A stretch of DNA of 64,000 bases from Lepidostoma basale (GCA_022606425.2 JAHDVF020001050.1:1142001-1206000); one strand, 5' to 3'. Shown: positions 1-10,167, counted from the stretch's first letter. Program-made: numbers and translations. The notes: generated from the sequence alone by a model not told the origin.

Positions 1-71
1 ATGTATTTATTTAACTGTATGTTTAATCATTTTAACGTGTAATAACAATCACTGTATGTTACCCTATATGG

Positions 72-259
72 GATAAATATGGGATTGAAGTCAGAGCCGA
101 TACCAATAGGACTAAGAACCTTTTCAAAGTAGCAAAAATGCGAACCCTACGATTCATCGCATGCAAAACCTTCAGAGATCTGATAAGAGATGAGACGATA
201 AGGTCTATCTATGGTGTTGAGGATATAATAATATGGGGAATAAGCAGAAGTAATTAATA
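72..259 (+). mobile_element. LINE-D C-terminal fragment
   Basis: An open stretch reads YGIEVRADT, then KMRTLRFIACKTFRDLI and a GVEDII segment. It is collinear with the better LINE-D copies near 10936 and 51262 (RTLRMIAGRTIRDRV). This is the region after the reverse transcriptase domain of a non-LTR retrotransposon. No RT core is present and the fragment stops after about 60 codons. Confidence 0.65.
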
Positions 260-496
260 TTTTTAATTGAAACTTCTTGGTAGAAGTTCATTTTAAATAA
301 TGAAACCATTGATTCAAAATGTACTATTTTTAGATAGCTGGACTTCATTTTGATACATGATTCTATATAATATACAAATAAATTTACTTTATATAGAATC
401 ATTTTATCTTAATAACAGTAATTTAGAACCAGGAAAAAAATGTTAAACCCCCATCACTTTCATTTATTATATAAACCAAATAAATTTTGATGTAGG

Positions 497-545
497 CACC
501 AGAAAATGGCAGCAAGCTGCCGAAACCGGTCGAATATAAACACAA
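497..545 (+). ncRNA. hammerhead-like motif, PLE-5 type
   Basis: A perfect helix II (GGCAGC/GCUGCC, AA loop) is followed directly by GAAA, the palindrome ACCGGU and C. The CUGANGA box is decayed to CAGAAAA. The downstream words 'ataaacacaagtggaag' resemble those after the copy at 24285. Probably a dead ribozyme of a Penelope-like element. Confidence 0.5.
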
Positions 546-639
546 GTGGAAGCACGTAATACATAATGATAAAGAAATTTTGTATAATTTTTTTTGTTTT
601 CATTATATAATAAGCAGATGGTTTAGGATTGCTTTTGGA

Positions 640-830
640 GAGATCATGTGGTCAGCATGGAGAAAACACGAATTGAAAAAATTGATAAAGCTGAAAATTC
701 CAGTAAGAGATTACCAGGAAGGCCGCCGAAGTGATGAAGAGATGGCTGGACATCATCATCGCATAATAGATCACCGTCATAAACAGGTCATACGACCTAA
801 ACAAAGAAGAAGAAGAAGAGTACATGAGTT
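640..830 (+). mobile_element. LINE-K C-terminal remnant with (GAA)n tail
   Basis: One frame gives DHVVSMEKTRIEKIDK and then KRLPGRPPK before stops. This matches the GHV.R...GRP.K layout at the C-terminus of many insect LINEs. The fragment ends in an AAG/GAA run near 800-822, like several other LINE tails here. No second copy was found in the window. Confidence 0.5.
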
Positions 831-1044
831 AATAAAATTCGTGAAATATAATATTTCATTTGAATGTAATTATAATAGTACAAATACCGATAATCATTTA
901 TTAGAAAATCGAATATAATTACTAAACTTTGATTTTTCAAATAAAAAAAAAATTGGGTGGACTCTCATTAACGTTCTAGAAATCTTATTTCCCCCCTTTT
1001 AAAACAGGTTGTTACTGTATACAATTTATTTGAGCTATTCTATT

Positions 1045-1214
1045 GCTTTAGCTATTATATTATAGTGATAGGTAGCCAATCTATCGCCATTTTATTGCCA
1101 CGTGAATTCTTCACCAGAGCAAAGACAGTGTTACAATCACACTGCCATCGCCGGGAATCGAACCCGGGACCTTCGGTATGGAAGTCAGAGCTCTTACCAC
1201 TCTGCCACGAGGGT
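1045..1214 (-). mobile_element. SINE-1 copy (tRNA-derived), 3'-truncated
   Basis: On the minus strand it starts with a tRNA-like head: A box TGGCAGAGTGGT, B box GGTTCGATTCC. The SINE-1 body follows (GTGTGATTGTAACACTG, then the ACGTG and CACCTATCAC words). No A- or AAT-rich tail is kept. Confidence 0.8.
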
Positions 1215-1364
1215 CTTCATTTTTAATTTATTTATAAAAACACAGTTTTTCCACATTTACGAACTCACAGAATTTGTTTTATTTTGAAGGAAGTATACTG
1301 TAACAATGTGAAATTCCATAATTCACGTTCAGAAGGCAAATACTCTTAATTGTGGAAGGTATCT

Positions 1365-1510
1365 TGTCTCCCTAATGTCGAACCATCTCTCATGCGTTTC
1401 TGGTAGTATACAATACACAATATATTATTTTACCTGTTCTCAATTGATGCCTTCAAAATTAATTTTGTAATGTCTATTGATGAAATAAACTGATTTGATT
1501 TGATTTGAAC
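1365..1510 (+). mobile_element. LINE 3' end with (TTTGA)n tail
   Basis: The segment ends 'aataaactgatttgatttgattt'-like and recurs at 6600-6745 (minus), 7066-7136 (plus) and 56378-56418 (minus). The conserved core contains 'caatagacattac' in reverse. It is the 3' untranslated end and pentamer tail of a non-LTR retrotransposon; no coding is left. Confidence 0.6.
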
Positions 1511-2020
1511 TGAACTGGGTACAATTAGAATTGCTATGTATTTAGATGTCCAATATCGAACGTTTTCCTGGATTAGGGGCTAAAAGTTATTCGCGTGTGG
1601 GCGTCTATACATGGCGAGTTCTATTCTTGAAATAAAGGCTTAAGAAACTGAGGATGGTTTATTAAAAATGCAAATCGATAAAGTGAAGTGGGCCCTTTGC
1701 CGGGCCATATTATTTGTAGGAATTTTTGATAGGCTTTGAGATGTTTTCCTTTTTACATAATTAAAGGACCCTTTATTTTAATGGCATCGTTATTTTATTT
1801 ATCCTAACTCGAGGCTCAGTACTCGAGAAAGCTTAAGGGCGAGATTATAAAACTTTTTTCGAAAAACAAGTTATTGCTTGAGTGGCATCGATTTCTTTTT
1901 CAATATTTTAACAGATAAGATTATCTTAAGCCAATCTGCTGCATTAGCTGAGTCAAACTTACGTATATTTTCTATACTTGTCTATATTTAAAAAAAATAT
2001 CGTTCTTTGAAATTTCATAA
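1511..2020. other. no recognised feature
   Basis: About 510 bases of AT-rich DNA. I see no long frame, repeat family or RNA signature, apart from a short GC-rich hairpin near 1687-1706 (GGGCCC...CCGGGCC). Confidence 0.5.
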
Positions 2021-2022
2021 AG

Positions 2023-2275
2023 ATGGCATATTTGCGACACATTCTCCGCAACGAGAAATATGATCTGCTGCACCTCATCATAAAAGGGAAAATCGAGGGT
2101 AGGCGCGATGTGGGAAGACCCCAGATGTCCTGGCTCGAGAATATCAAAGAGTAGACCGGATTTCGGGGGGTAGGGTAGTTGTTCTGTCTGGCACAGGACA
2201 GAGAGGCCTACGCCAAGGTGATAGCCGACGTCTGGGGGATCTGACATGGCACTCGAAGAAGAAGAAGATACATTT
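2023..2275 (+). mobile_element. LINE-C C-terminal fragment
   Basis: Reads MAYLRHILRNEKYDLLH, KIEGRRDVGRPQMSW, then AQDREAYAKVIADV with two in-frame stops, and ends in (GAA)n. Same lineage as 2300-2935, 47695 and 61615. It is a 5'-truncated, inactive LINE end. Confidence 0.75.
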
Positions 2276-2299
2276 AAATTGTTTAATTGAAACACTGTA

Positions 2300-2935
2300 A
2301 TAATCTTCTTCTTTTTCTTCTTAAAGTGCCCTGTCAGGTCCCCCTGACGTTGGCGATCACTCTGGTAAACTCTTTCCTATCCTGCGCTGTCCGGAATAGC
2401 TCCTCCACAGTTTCGATTCCCGTCCATTCCCTCACATTGCGCAGCCAAGAGATCTGCCTTCTCCCTGCCCCCCTGCGGCCTATTTTTCCCTTCAAAATTA
2501 GATGCAGCAGGCGATATTTTTTTCCTCGTAGAACGTGACCCAGATATGAAATCTTGCGGACTTTGATCAGTGTCAGCAGTTCTCTATTTACTCCTGCACG
2601 ATTCAAGACTTCTGTGTTCGTCACTCTGTCTGTCCATGGGATCCTGAACATTCTTCGGTGAAGCCACATTTCAAATGCCTTTAACCGGTTCATTGTATTT
2701 ACTTTTAATGTTCATGTCTCACACCCATATAACAGATCAGACCACACATAGCACCTTAACATCCTCTGTCTTAGTTTTAAGTTGACATTGTCATTGCAAA
2801 AGAGTGACTTCATTTTGTTAAATGATGTTTTTAATTGTCTCTCAAGGGTATCTGTAAGCACCCTGCCGAGGTATCTGCACTTTTCCACCTTTTCAACATT
2901 GTAACCGTTCATTGCGAAAGTACTGTTATAATATC
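2300..2935 (-). mobile_element. LINE-C C-terminal fragment
   Basis: About 195 codons of the post-RT region: YLGRVLTDTLERQ, LRQRMLRCYVWSDLLYGCET, then WLHRRMFRIPWTDRVTNTE, ISYLGHVLRG, GRRQISWLRNVREW and AQDRKEFTRVIANV. One in-frame TGA follows CET, where other copies have TGG (W). The 3' end runs into AAGAAGAAAAAGAAG near 2303-2325. There is no RT core, so it is inactive. It lies tail to tail with the plus-strand copy at 2023-2275. Confidence 0.85.
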
Positions 2936-2954
2936 ACAATTAATTTAATTTCTA

Positions 2955-3080
2955 TGAAATTATCGCGACAGCTTTTACGCTTACTAATGTTAGTATCATC
3001 ATGTATTACAATCAACTGTTGATTGTAACACCCGATGATGATAACATTGGTTAGCGAAATAGCTGTCGCGACAATTTCAT
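2955..3080. ncRNA. inverted pair of decayed PLE-1 hammerhead motifs
   Basis: Two arms (about 2955-3010 minus, 3028-3075 plus) are near-complementary around a TCAACTGTTGA centre. Each has a CUGAUGA-like box, an extra U and a helix II of ACUAAC or GAUAAC type. Each ends in the AGCUGUCGCG word seen in PLE-1. Both cores carry substitutions, so activity is unlikely. Confidence 0.6.
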
Positions 3081-3104
3081 AAAAATTAAATCAATTATGA
3101 TATT

Positions 3105-3378
3105 AAAACGATTAGCGAGACTGAAGTGGCAATGGGCGGATAATGTGGCGAGACAGAGTGAGGATAGATGGACCCAGAAAATAATAAGGTGGTGACCCGG
3201 GGAGAATAGGAGAAACGTCGGCAGGCCGCAAAAAAGGTGGGCCGACGATATTGTTGCCGTGGGGGGGGAAATGTGGCTAAGGCTGGCAGGAGATAGAGAC
3301 GAGTGGAAGGGAAGGGAAGAGGCCTATGTCCAGCAGTGGACCGATAAAGCCTGACGAAGAAGAAGAAGAAGAAGTGAT
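3105..3378 (+). mobile_element. LINE-I C-terminal fragment with (GAA)n tail
   Basis: Frame shows RLKWQWADNVARQSEDRW, GRPQKRWADDIVAV, then DRDEWKGREEAYVQQWTD, with one stop. It ends in a long GAAGAAGAAG run. Other copies are at 59990-60232 and, as a short tail, 23140-23225. Confidence 0.75.
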
Positions 3379-3389
3379 ATTATAACAGT

Positions 3390-3565
3390 TTTCTTCTTTC
3401 TTCTTCTTAGTGTAGGCCTCGTGGCCTGTTTCTTAAGAAGAATTGGCCTCCTGCGAGGTCCACTCTCAGCTGTCGATCCATCTCTTTGGTGAAACCAATC
3501 TCGGCACGTTCTTTCACTAATAGCGGCCTCACCATAAGGTATTAGAGAGCATTCGACGAGTACAC
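3390..3565 (-). mobile_element. mariner transposase N-terminal relic
   Basis: The minus strand reads YGEAAISERTCRDWF, which matches the helix-turn-helix end of mariner transposases (E.A.S.RTC..WF). Frameshifts follow and the similarity is lost in a GAA-rich stretch near 3395. No terminal inverted repeats are visible. Confidence 0.55.
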
Positions 3566-3689
3566 CTAATAATAGCTAAAAACAAATTATCTATAGTAAT
3601 TTGGTTTTAACAACCTATTATATACAATAAAAAAAAGGCAATGAATATTGGCAATCAAGAAAAATGAGGAGTTTCCAGGATCTTTCTAC

Positions 3690-4005
3690 TTAAAATGAGC
3701 TTCCCAGACGAAGAGCGCCCTTAAAGCATGAAAAAAACAACAGACAGCTACAAATTAAATGAAAATTCAGACATACACAGACACTGGACCAGGAACTGTG
3801 ACAGATATCACTTACCGAATGCACGAACTAAGACAGGACAATCAAGGATATTGAGCAATGTACTGAAACATTACAATGAATTACCAAAAGGCACAAGGAG
3901 TCTCACTACAACTCAATATAAAATATATCTGAAACAATACATAATTAATAGTAAGATCTAAAAATGTATCCAAATAACCCAATTGGGTTTTTCCAAAAAT
4001 AAATT
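3690..4005 (+). mobile_element. LINE-N (CR1/Jockey-like) 3' end
   Basis: The last ~77 codons of a non-LTR polyprotein: HRHWTRNCDRYHLPNARTK, LKHYNELPKGTR, ending YLKQYIINSKI. The LP..RT...L...L..YN.LP pattern is the usual C-terminus of CR1/Jockey-type RTs. The short 3'UTR ('ataacccaattgggttttt') recurs at 15005 and, inverted, 18325. A solo LTR is inserted in this 3'UTR at 4006. Confidence 0.8.
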
Positions 4006-4495
4006 TGTCGGGGTTAAATGCATAACCCGTATAAGCGGAATTCGACTGCTAAACCAGCATATTTCATGATGAAATATATGACACGAATAACCGAAAACGC
4101 CTGACTCAGGACCTACTTATCAAAACTGATGAGTCGAGGGCCCAGATTTATTCAGTTTGTTCACTAGGTCACTAGAGCAGAGCATCGTGTGAAAATGGAA
4201 GCAAAGCATATAAAAGCGGTACATCCGACCACCATGGACAGTATTCCTTCTTGCGACTTGTAACCGACACGAGTCTACGCCGTCAAGTCTACGTACGAGA
4301 AACCTCCGACCCTCCTACCAAACTACGCAACTGTCTACACTGCTACGCCGCGTAACTTCCAACGAGTCTTCGCTCAAGCCCAGCTCCTATCGACGCTTCA
4401 TCGCGAGTACATAATACTGTTAACGTATGATTACTTGTGACCTGCAATAAACGCTGAAACCTCCACTGCTTTTAACTCTCACCACATACCCCAAA
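4006..4495 (+). mobile_element. solo LTR of an LTR retrotransposon
   Basis: Begins TGTCGGGGTTAAATG and ends near CCCCAAA. It contains TATAAAAGC (about 4209) and AATAAACGCTGAAACCTCC (about 4446), a promoter and a polyadenylation signal. A 4-bp duplication AATT flanks it (4002-4005 and 4496-4499). The related LTR at 43082-43675 has the same signals. No internal domain is attached, so it is a recombination-derived solo LTR. Confidence 0.8.
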
Positions 4496-4499
4496 AATT

Positions 4500-4930
4500 A
4501 AAAAAAAAGCGAATCTCTCACAAAAGAGGCAATTTAAAAATTATCATCATCATTATCAAAGAAACAAGGGTATGTTAGTATGTAGGTGTTTAAATAGTAA
4601 TTTGCTCGACATTATTGCATAATAATTTATGACGCGCCTAACGCATTATGGGGATAATTAATGAATGCGATAAACTCCCGTAAAATTCTAAGTCCTCGCT
4701 CAAGCAATGGCCCGGTTTGCAAAAACGAGCTTAAGCCGGTCTGTAATACGTCACCCGCGGTGTAGGACTGTTTATTATGGCGCGGCGGAGTGATTGTTCA
4801 TACAAGCACCCTGGCCATAAATAAGGACTCCGCCATTCATACCACAAACTCGTATTAACAATCCGCGCCGGGGTGTGCATAAAGACCCTGCTACACGGAT
4901 TTGGATTATAAAGCTTCCACCTCACTGATT
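4500..4930. other. unrecognised, partly GC-richer
   Basis: No repeat family is seen. The part from about 4630 to 4920 is richer in GC and CpG than its surroundings. I see no convincing coding frame. Confidence 0.4.
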
Positions 4931-5235
4931 TTCACAACATTTTAAGTTGAAAACTAACTAACTAACCATCACGCCGTCTCCCCGAAAGGGTAGGCAGAAA
5001 GAATGGACTGTCACACTTTTACTGATGCGGCACTCCATCCTTCTCTTTTCGCCCCGCGGGAGACGCGGTGTGATGGGTTGCGAACCTCATCGCCACCAAT
5101 AGGCATCTACCGCGCACACTTCGATCGTCCAACATCCACAATATAAATCTAAAACACATAATATAAAATACAATGATATAAAATAAAATAACAAAATAAA
5201 AATAATTTAACACAAAATGTTCTTTTTAGTCCACC
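4931..5235 (-). mobile_element. NLA element (short element sharing the LINE-A 3' end)
   Basis: On the minus strand: an AT-rich head, a GC-rich core (GCGCGGGAGATGCCTATTGG, then CCGCGTCTCCCGCGGGGCG), and a 3' end CCCTTTCGGGGAGACGGCG followed by (TTAG)n. The last ~60 bases match LINE-A but the rest does not. Other copies: 17875, 21200, 56935 and 59355. Likely non-autonomous, moved by LINE-A machinery. Confidence 0.7.
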
Positions 5236-5259
5236 GTTTTTTAAATTTATAATCCAATA

Positions 5260-5728
5260 TTTGTAGACAAATACTGGATTTTACCCATTGCGGGTTAATC
5301 ATTTTTATGGATTGATTGTATCTCAATAGAGACGAAGATGTAAATAGTTTTTTTCAAACATTATATGGTGGTCGAGGCGTGTACAGGACTTATGACCTGT
5401 CATTGGTTGGGTTAAGCGATCGCTTTATGTTAACAACATTCCCCATTCCACATTTCTTATGAACACACCACGTCTGACAAATTTTTGGAAGTTGTATATA
5501 TGCTACTATGTAGCACCACACTTCACATGTTACTAGTTCAATCTACACTAGCGCCATATATTAAGAATAGGTACAAGCATTAAGCAGAAAATCTTTTATT
5601 AATGCAATGTTTAAGGCTACATTTGCTAGACAACGCCAGGAGAATACTTCTCCAATTTTTAGACCACCATATTCTGTTTCCAAAAAACAATTTACATCTT
5701 CGTCTCTATTGAGATACAATCAAACAAT
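5260..5728. repeat. REP-1 copy with inverted ends
   Basis: The left end carries GTATCTCAATAGAGACG and the right end its reverse complement. The match extends through the GGAAACAGAATATGGTGGTC-type segment, about 60 bp in all. The body (GACCTGTCATTGGTTGGG, CGATCGCTTTATG, ACTAGCGCCAT) recurs in six other REP-1 copies. No coding; MITE-like or part of a larger unidentified element. Confidence 0.7.
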
Positions 5729-5898
5729 TTAAGTGTTCAGATAAAAAAAAACGATTTAAAAAAGTTGGGCATGGAAACGTGCTTCCACGTCTAGTGCTAG
5801 TACACTTGAGGACCCACAAACGTAAAGATCAGTCTTCCTCGTATACGAGGGACAGCCGATGATGATGATGCTTATATAAGCTTCACATAACTTCATTA

Positions 5899-6080
5899 TG
5901 TAATAGCTCCCTCAAAATGCTTGGTTTTGTCATCAGAAACGCCAAGATCTTTCGTAATATTCTGGTGCTGAAGTTACTGTATAACTCTTTGGTGAGATAT
6001 CGGTTGGAAATTAGTTCAATTATTGGGGCGCCTATAAACTCAACGCCTCAGCATATGCAAAATACTGCAAAAAAGTAAAA
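5899..6080 (+). mobile_element. Jockey/CR1-like RT C-terminal fragment
   Basis: Frame reads SLKMLGFVIRNAKIFRN, then LLYNSLVRYRLEISSIIGAP. This matches the 'LGF..R....F......LLYN.LVR..LEY.S..W.P' segment after the RT thumb of Jockey-type LINEs. The frame breaks on both sides. Confidence 0.7.
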
Positions 6081-6194
6081 GTCTACCCCCTTTCTCCATT
6101 ACTTTATCACCGGAAATGACAAATGTGTCCTTTATTATCTATTATAATATATTAAAAAATTCCTATATTAAAAAAAAAAAATTAAAAAAAAAAT

Positions 6195-6595
6195 GGTCAA
6201 ACCTCAATTCCAACACCAAAATCAGGACTTCATCCTCAGAAAGCATTATTGTGTTTGCAGTGGGATTCGAAAGGTATTATTTATAATGAAGTTTTAAAAT
6301 AAGGCCAAACTGTTACCACAGCCCTCTATTGTGAACATATGGGTAAGTTAAATGGGATGTTACAAAAAATTAGACTTGCTCTTGTGAATAGAAAGAATGT
6401 CATTCTTCAAAATGACAACACCCGGACGCATGTTGCCGATATAACACGGAAAAAATCCAGGACCTTGGCTGGGATATTTTATTGCTTCCACTTTATTCTT
6501 CGCTCTTAAGAAATGCAATTAAGGAACAAAAAAATCGACAATATCGAAGAACTGAAATCAGGTCTCTCGGAGTTCTTTGAATATAAACCAAAAGC
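6195..6595 (+). mobile_element. mariner transposase fragment
   Basis: With frameshifts, the translation shows HPQKALLCLQWDSKGII, LYCEHMGKLNGMLQKIR, LVNRKNVILQNDNTRTHV and RKKIQDLGWDILLLPLYS. This is the DDD catalytic middle of mariner transposases; HDNARPH is here QNDNTRTH. At least two frameshifts and no terminal repeats: a dead internal piece. Confidence 0.75.
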
Positions 6596-6599
6596 AGTT

Positions 6600-6745
6600 T
6601 ATCAGTTTATCAGTTTATCAGTTTATTTCATTTCATCAATAGACATTACAAAATTAATTTTTAAGGCATCTATTGAGAACAGGTAAAATAATATATTGTT
6701 AAAATAATAATATACTACCAGAAACGCATGAGAGATGGTTGAGAG
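6600..6745 (-). mobile_element. LINE 3' end with (TTTGA)-type tail
   Basis: Inverted relative of 1365-1510. The left edge is four tandem 'tttatcag' steps, then 'tttcatcaatagacattac' and an AAGGCATC(T)ATTGAGAACAGG core. It abuts the mariner fragment. Confidence 0.6.
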
Positions 6746-6889
6746 AGGAACTTTAGATTTAGTAAATAGACGGCAAAGAATCGTAGATAATACTGGAAAT
6801 TGTTTTGTAAAAAAAAAATAATGATTAATAAAAAAATCGAAGTTAAATATTTTCTATAAAAACGACATTAATTCCGGGAACACCTAATT

Positions 6890-7060
6890 AACCTAATTTT
6901 CTTTTTCTTCTTTAACAGCCTTTGTCGTCCACTGCTGACAACGCCACGCTTGCCAGACGGGTTGGCGAGGTGTCCTTCCACGTTAGCCTATGCATCAATA
7001 TTATCCACCGAGGTTATTCACACTCGATCTCTAACATTTCGCATAGTTTCCAGGGGAGAC
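6890..7060 (-). mobile_element. possible LINE tail
   Basis: The minus strand ends with a 'cagcagtggacgacaaaggctg'-like phrase and then an AAGAAGAAAAAG tail near 6898. This resembles the VQQWT/AVDDKG ends of other LINEs here. The upstream part is not recognisable. Confidence 0.35.
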
Positions 7061-7065
7061 CAAAG

Positions 7066-7136
7066 TTATTAAATTTACCTGTTCTCAATAGAATTTTGCC
7101 TCAAACTTTTGAGAGCATAAACTGATTTGATTTGTA
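7066..7136 (+). mobile_element. LINE 3' end with (TTTGA)n tail
   Basis: A short copy ending 'aaactgatttgatttg', matching the last ~60 bases of 1365-1510. Confidence 0.55.
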
Positions 7137-7194
7137 ATTGAAAAATATTGTTACTTTGTAAAATAACAAAATTTTACTTAGTAATTTAACATTA

Positions 7195-7315
7195 TTAGAT
7201 TATGTACTTGTCACGATACAGGCCATGCCTAGTGTGACAACTACAGTCCATAAACTTTTTTTGGCACATTATTGTTATACCATGTAAAATAAATAAATAA
7301 AAATAAAATAAATAG
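7195..7315 (+). mobile_element. LINE-like 3' tail, (AATAA)n
   Basis: A 'ccatgtaaaataaataaataaaaataaaa' style end, typical of non-LTR elements. No coding is attached; assignment rests on the tail only. Confidence 0.35.
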
Positions 7316-8125
7316 TTCCGCTGCCGGCAGGAATGTAACTTGCAACATTCCACCGACCAAACAGCGAGTTATTTTAAAAATAACAATTTTATAAAGATTC
7401 AGATTTTTCACGTTCAATTTGTATATTTTACGTAAATATAAAATTGGTACTACGGTTTTTATAAATTTAATACGAGGAATAAAAAAAAATCGGTTACACC
7501 GAGTGTGGACAGAGCTTTAATGAAAGCCTTATTAAGCTCGCGTTATACGGGCGTGTAGGTGTGCACAGGCCACTATGGTGTGATTTATTGTATTGTGCGA
7601 TATGAAAGGAACCCCCGGCAACCCCCTTCAACCCCCCGGCACCCTCTCGGAATACAAACACATCTTATTCCCTCGCATCCCCCTGTTTCTTCATTACAAA
7701 CCTTTTAAGCCATGAAAATGCGATTCGCGAATAATGTGGGTGGTTTTTATGTAAAATTTTATGTTTTTAACCTGCTAGCTGCTCACCAGCGCAAAGCGGT
7801 TCAGATCTGTGAGATGGAAAAAACGGTTAAGAACGAATTTAATGAACAAAGAATATAAGCAATGCGAAGTAAATGGTTTTGATTTTATGGAATGTGTAAG
7901 CTCGCAATAAGTTTAAAATGCGCAAACGTTTTTGTATAATTTACAAATTTATTTGCACTCATAAGCACAAAAGATGGTCTTGTTTAACTTTCAAGGAAGG
8001 AATATCGTGTATACATTATAAAGAAGTTCTTACTTACTATTTATAGGGCAAAAAACTCATTAGTGTGATTAGTCATTGTTATAATTCAGTATGCAAAATC
8101 TGTTTCTTAATTCTTAAATCTTAAA
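7316..8125. other. no recognised feature
   Basis: About 800 bases, including a C-rich run near 7612-7690. I see no repeat shared with the rest of the window and no coding frame of note. Confidence 0.5.
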
Positions 8126-8127
8126 AA

Positions 8128-8682
8128 CATTTATCAGTAACAAAAACCTATTCAAAAAAGCTAGAATGATAGTGCACAATGGTGTTCTTCTACCGAACCT
8201 TATGTATGGAAGCGAAGCATGGAACTGGCAAAAGAAGGATGAAAGTAGAATAAATGCAATAGAAATGAGATCTCTTAGACGAATGTGTGGATACTCTGTG
8301 TATGATAGAGTGTCTAATGAAAATATAAGAAGTGAATGCGGTGCGAATGATGGTGTTATGAACAAAATAATGAAAGGATCATTAAGATGGTTTGGACATA
8401 TGGAAAGAATGAATGAAGAAAGAATGGTAAAAAAATTATATGTTAACGATGTAAATGGAACCAGAAATAGAGGAAGACCGAGGAAAACGTGGCACGATCA
8501 AATAAATCAAATGTTGAATGTCGGTCATGTGAGGAGTCAGAGAAATCAACGCGCGTGCATGACACGATGTATGAATGTTGAGGAAGCGAGAGAAATATGT
8601 CAGGAAAGAAAAATGTGGCAGTCCATTCATTCTTCCTACCCCTTCGGGGAGACGGCGTGATGGTTAGTTAGTTAGTTTTACT
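8128..8682 (+). mobile_element. LINE-A C-terminal end, best plus-strand copy
   Basis: An uninterrupted frame (8166-8660, 164 aa) holds the post-RT region: LMYGSEAWNWQKKDESR near residue 13, EMRSLRRMCGYSVYDR near 33, SLRWFGHMERMNEERM near 72, and GRPRKTWHDQINQ near 103. It ends WQSIHSSYPFGETA. The 3'UTR is only the (TTAG)n tail at 8660-8680. The RT and endonuclease are missing, so this is a 5'-truncated insertion. The open frame suggests it is fairly young. More than 20 relatives lie in this window. The clade is uncertain (RTE-like or Jockey-like). Confidence 0.88.
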
Positions 8683-9010
8683 AATTGTTAATACTGAATA
8701 TTTCAAGTGACCCTTTTTCTGTCATTTGCTTTATTAGATTGTGCAATGTAATCTATCACTTGACATTTAAAAAAAAACAATAGAGGAATTTATTTTTTCG
8801 ACTTTTGTACGAATAATACAAGTCTGTATATATTGTTGTATAAGTTGGTGTACTTACATGAAAGTAGACATGTGTGAGTGTATGTAGAAAATTCATATAA
8901 CGGAACGTCTTAGAGTTTTAGCGTTTTATGATAATGTTTTCTTAGATAATATACGAAACGAGACTTTCTAATATGCATTTATTTTATAAATTTAATTAAA
9001 CTATTATTTT
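8683..9010. other. no recognised feature
   Basis: AT-rich spacer without a detectable repeat or frame. Confidence 0.45.
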
Positions 9011-9019
9011 ATTAATTGC

Positions 9020-9305
9020 TGCTGATCAGCTGGGTACCAAGGCAAACATTTCGCAGATATGCTTTAAGAAACTATTAAATTATTTTGGGCACATAGCCCG
9101 GAGAGATCAGGATAACCTTGAATAGCTCATCATCATGGGCAAAGTGGAAGGAAAGCCGCTGGTCCGACCAAATCAGGGCCCTGACTGGTCTCTCATTAGC
9201 TGCAGCCTGGAGACTGACGGGTGACAGGAGCGCATGGCGTGCCATGGTCAATAGTTTACAGGATGGACACGACCCTCAATCATGAGGAATACGACTGATA
9301 AGAGA
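9020..9305 (+). mobile_element. LINE-L C-terminal remnant
   Basis: Frames give YFGHIARRDQDNLE, IMGKVEGK and, after a frameshift, RSDQIRALTGLSLAAAWRL, TGDRSAWRAMVNSLQDGH. That is a LINE C-terminus with the GHI.R and DR.AWR motifs. It has several stops and a single copy here. Confidence 0.65.
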
Positions 9306-9371
9306 ATAAACCGCTGTTTGAATTTTTAGGGGTTGGCCCTCCTCTAAGAACATAAGCGGCAGAAATAGACG

Positions 9372-9472
9372 TGCATGTAACATATTCATAGTATAAATGT
9401 TGAGGTCTCGAGAGAAGTGTGTCAGGATTAAACCGCGTGGCGGTATATTTCTCTGAATGGTTAGTAAGTTAT
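9372..9472 (+). mobile_element. LINE-A 3' fragment
   Basis: Matches the LINE-A end around MNVEEAREVCQ...WRSIL with many changes, then 'tggttagtaagtta'. Confidence 0.55.
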
Positions 9473-9531
9473 TCTGACTAATTCCCGGCTTAATAAAATA
9501 TAAAAAAAGGGTTTAATAATTAATGTTTTTT

Positions 9532-9638
9532 GACACCACGTAAAACACTACGAGACAGAATATGGAATTCAAGGATAAGGGAGATATGCGAGGTCGAGGA
9601 TGTCGTTAGGTGGGGAAGGCAAAGAAGAATATAGTAGC
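9532..9638 (+). mobile_element. LINE-D fragment
   Basis: Reads RKTLRDRIWNSRIREICE, VEDVVRWGRQRR and then a stop. It is collinear with the LINE-D copies at 10936 and 51262. Confidence 0.65.
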
Positions 9639-9794
9639 ATGCATACGTATTTTGAGATGATTATGATCACGACTCACCGTTCTTACATTCTATTCGTCCT
9701 CGCGCACATTTTCTCCTACCCCTCTTTCTTCCCTCCATTATATATTTCTTTCTTCATATGTTGTTCTCTGATTTTATGTTTAGTTTACTCTCTC

Positions 9795-9860
9795 ACCCCG
9801 ACGAAGCTCCGGCGGGAGCGAAACCGGTTCGTGTTAGCAAATAAAGTGGTTTAGGTACAA
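9795..9860 (+). ncRNA. hammerhead-like motif, PLE-5 type
   Basis: Core CCGACGA (U4 to C), extra A, helix II GCUCC/GGAGC with a GGCG loop, GAAA, palindrome ACCGGU, then U. Downstream 'aaataaagtgg' parallels 24330-24350. Part of a decayed Penelope-like element end. Confidence 0.55.
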
Positions 9861-9869
9861 ATACAAATA

Positions 9870-10160
9870 TTATTTTATTTAATAATGTCACACTACAAAT
9901 TAAGTGCTTCATACGAAAGTTTAGTTTCATTGTAATTTATGGAAATAAGATGTCTCGCATTTCAGGGCATTATTAAACATATCAATTCCATAAATAATAA
10001 TAATATATATTCTAGAAAACAAACGTTTTCATTCGTATTTTTTTGTTGGTTTTTATATCAATGGTCAAGAAACAATAAGTAAAATAAAGTGTTGTGAAAA
10101 TACAAAGTACTTGGACTTTGATTGGACTTGGATCATCTGGCTAACAAAGGTTCAGCTCTA
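9870..10160. other. no recognised feature
   Basis: AT-rich spacer before SINE-1; nothing found. Confidence 0.4.
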
Positions 10161-10167
10161 ATGGCTT

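Noticed and set aside
5019..5213. Frame ending RCLLVAMRFATHHTASP, shared by several loci
   Set aside because: It is conserved only because it lies in NLA copies; no start context, changes fall without regard to codon position, and it stops before the LINE-A-like end.
8660..8680. Insect telomeric repeat (TTAGG)n
   Set aside because: The repeats are TTAG tetramers attached to LINE-A ends, not TTAGG, and are always preceded by the same LINE-A 3' word.
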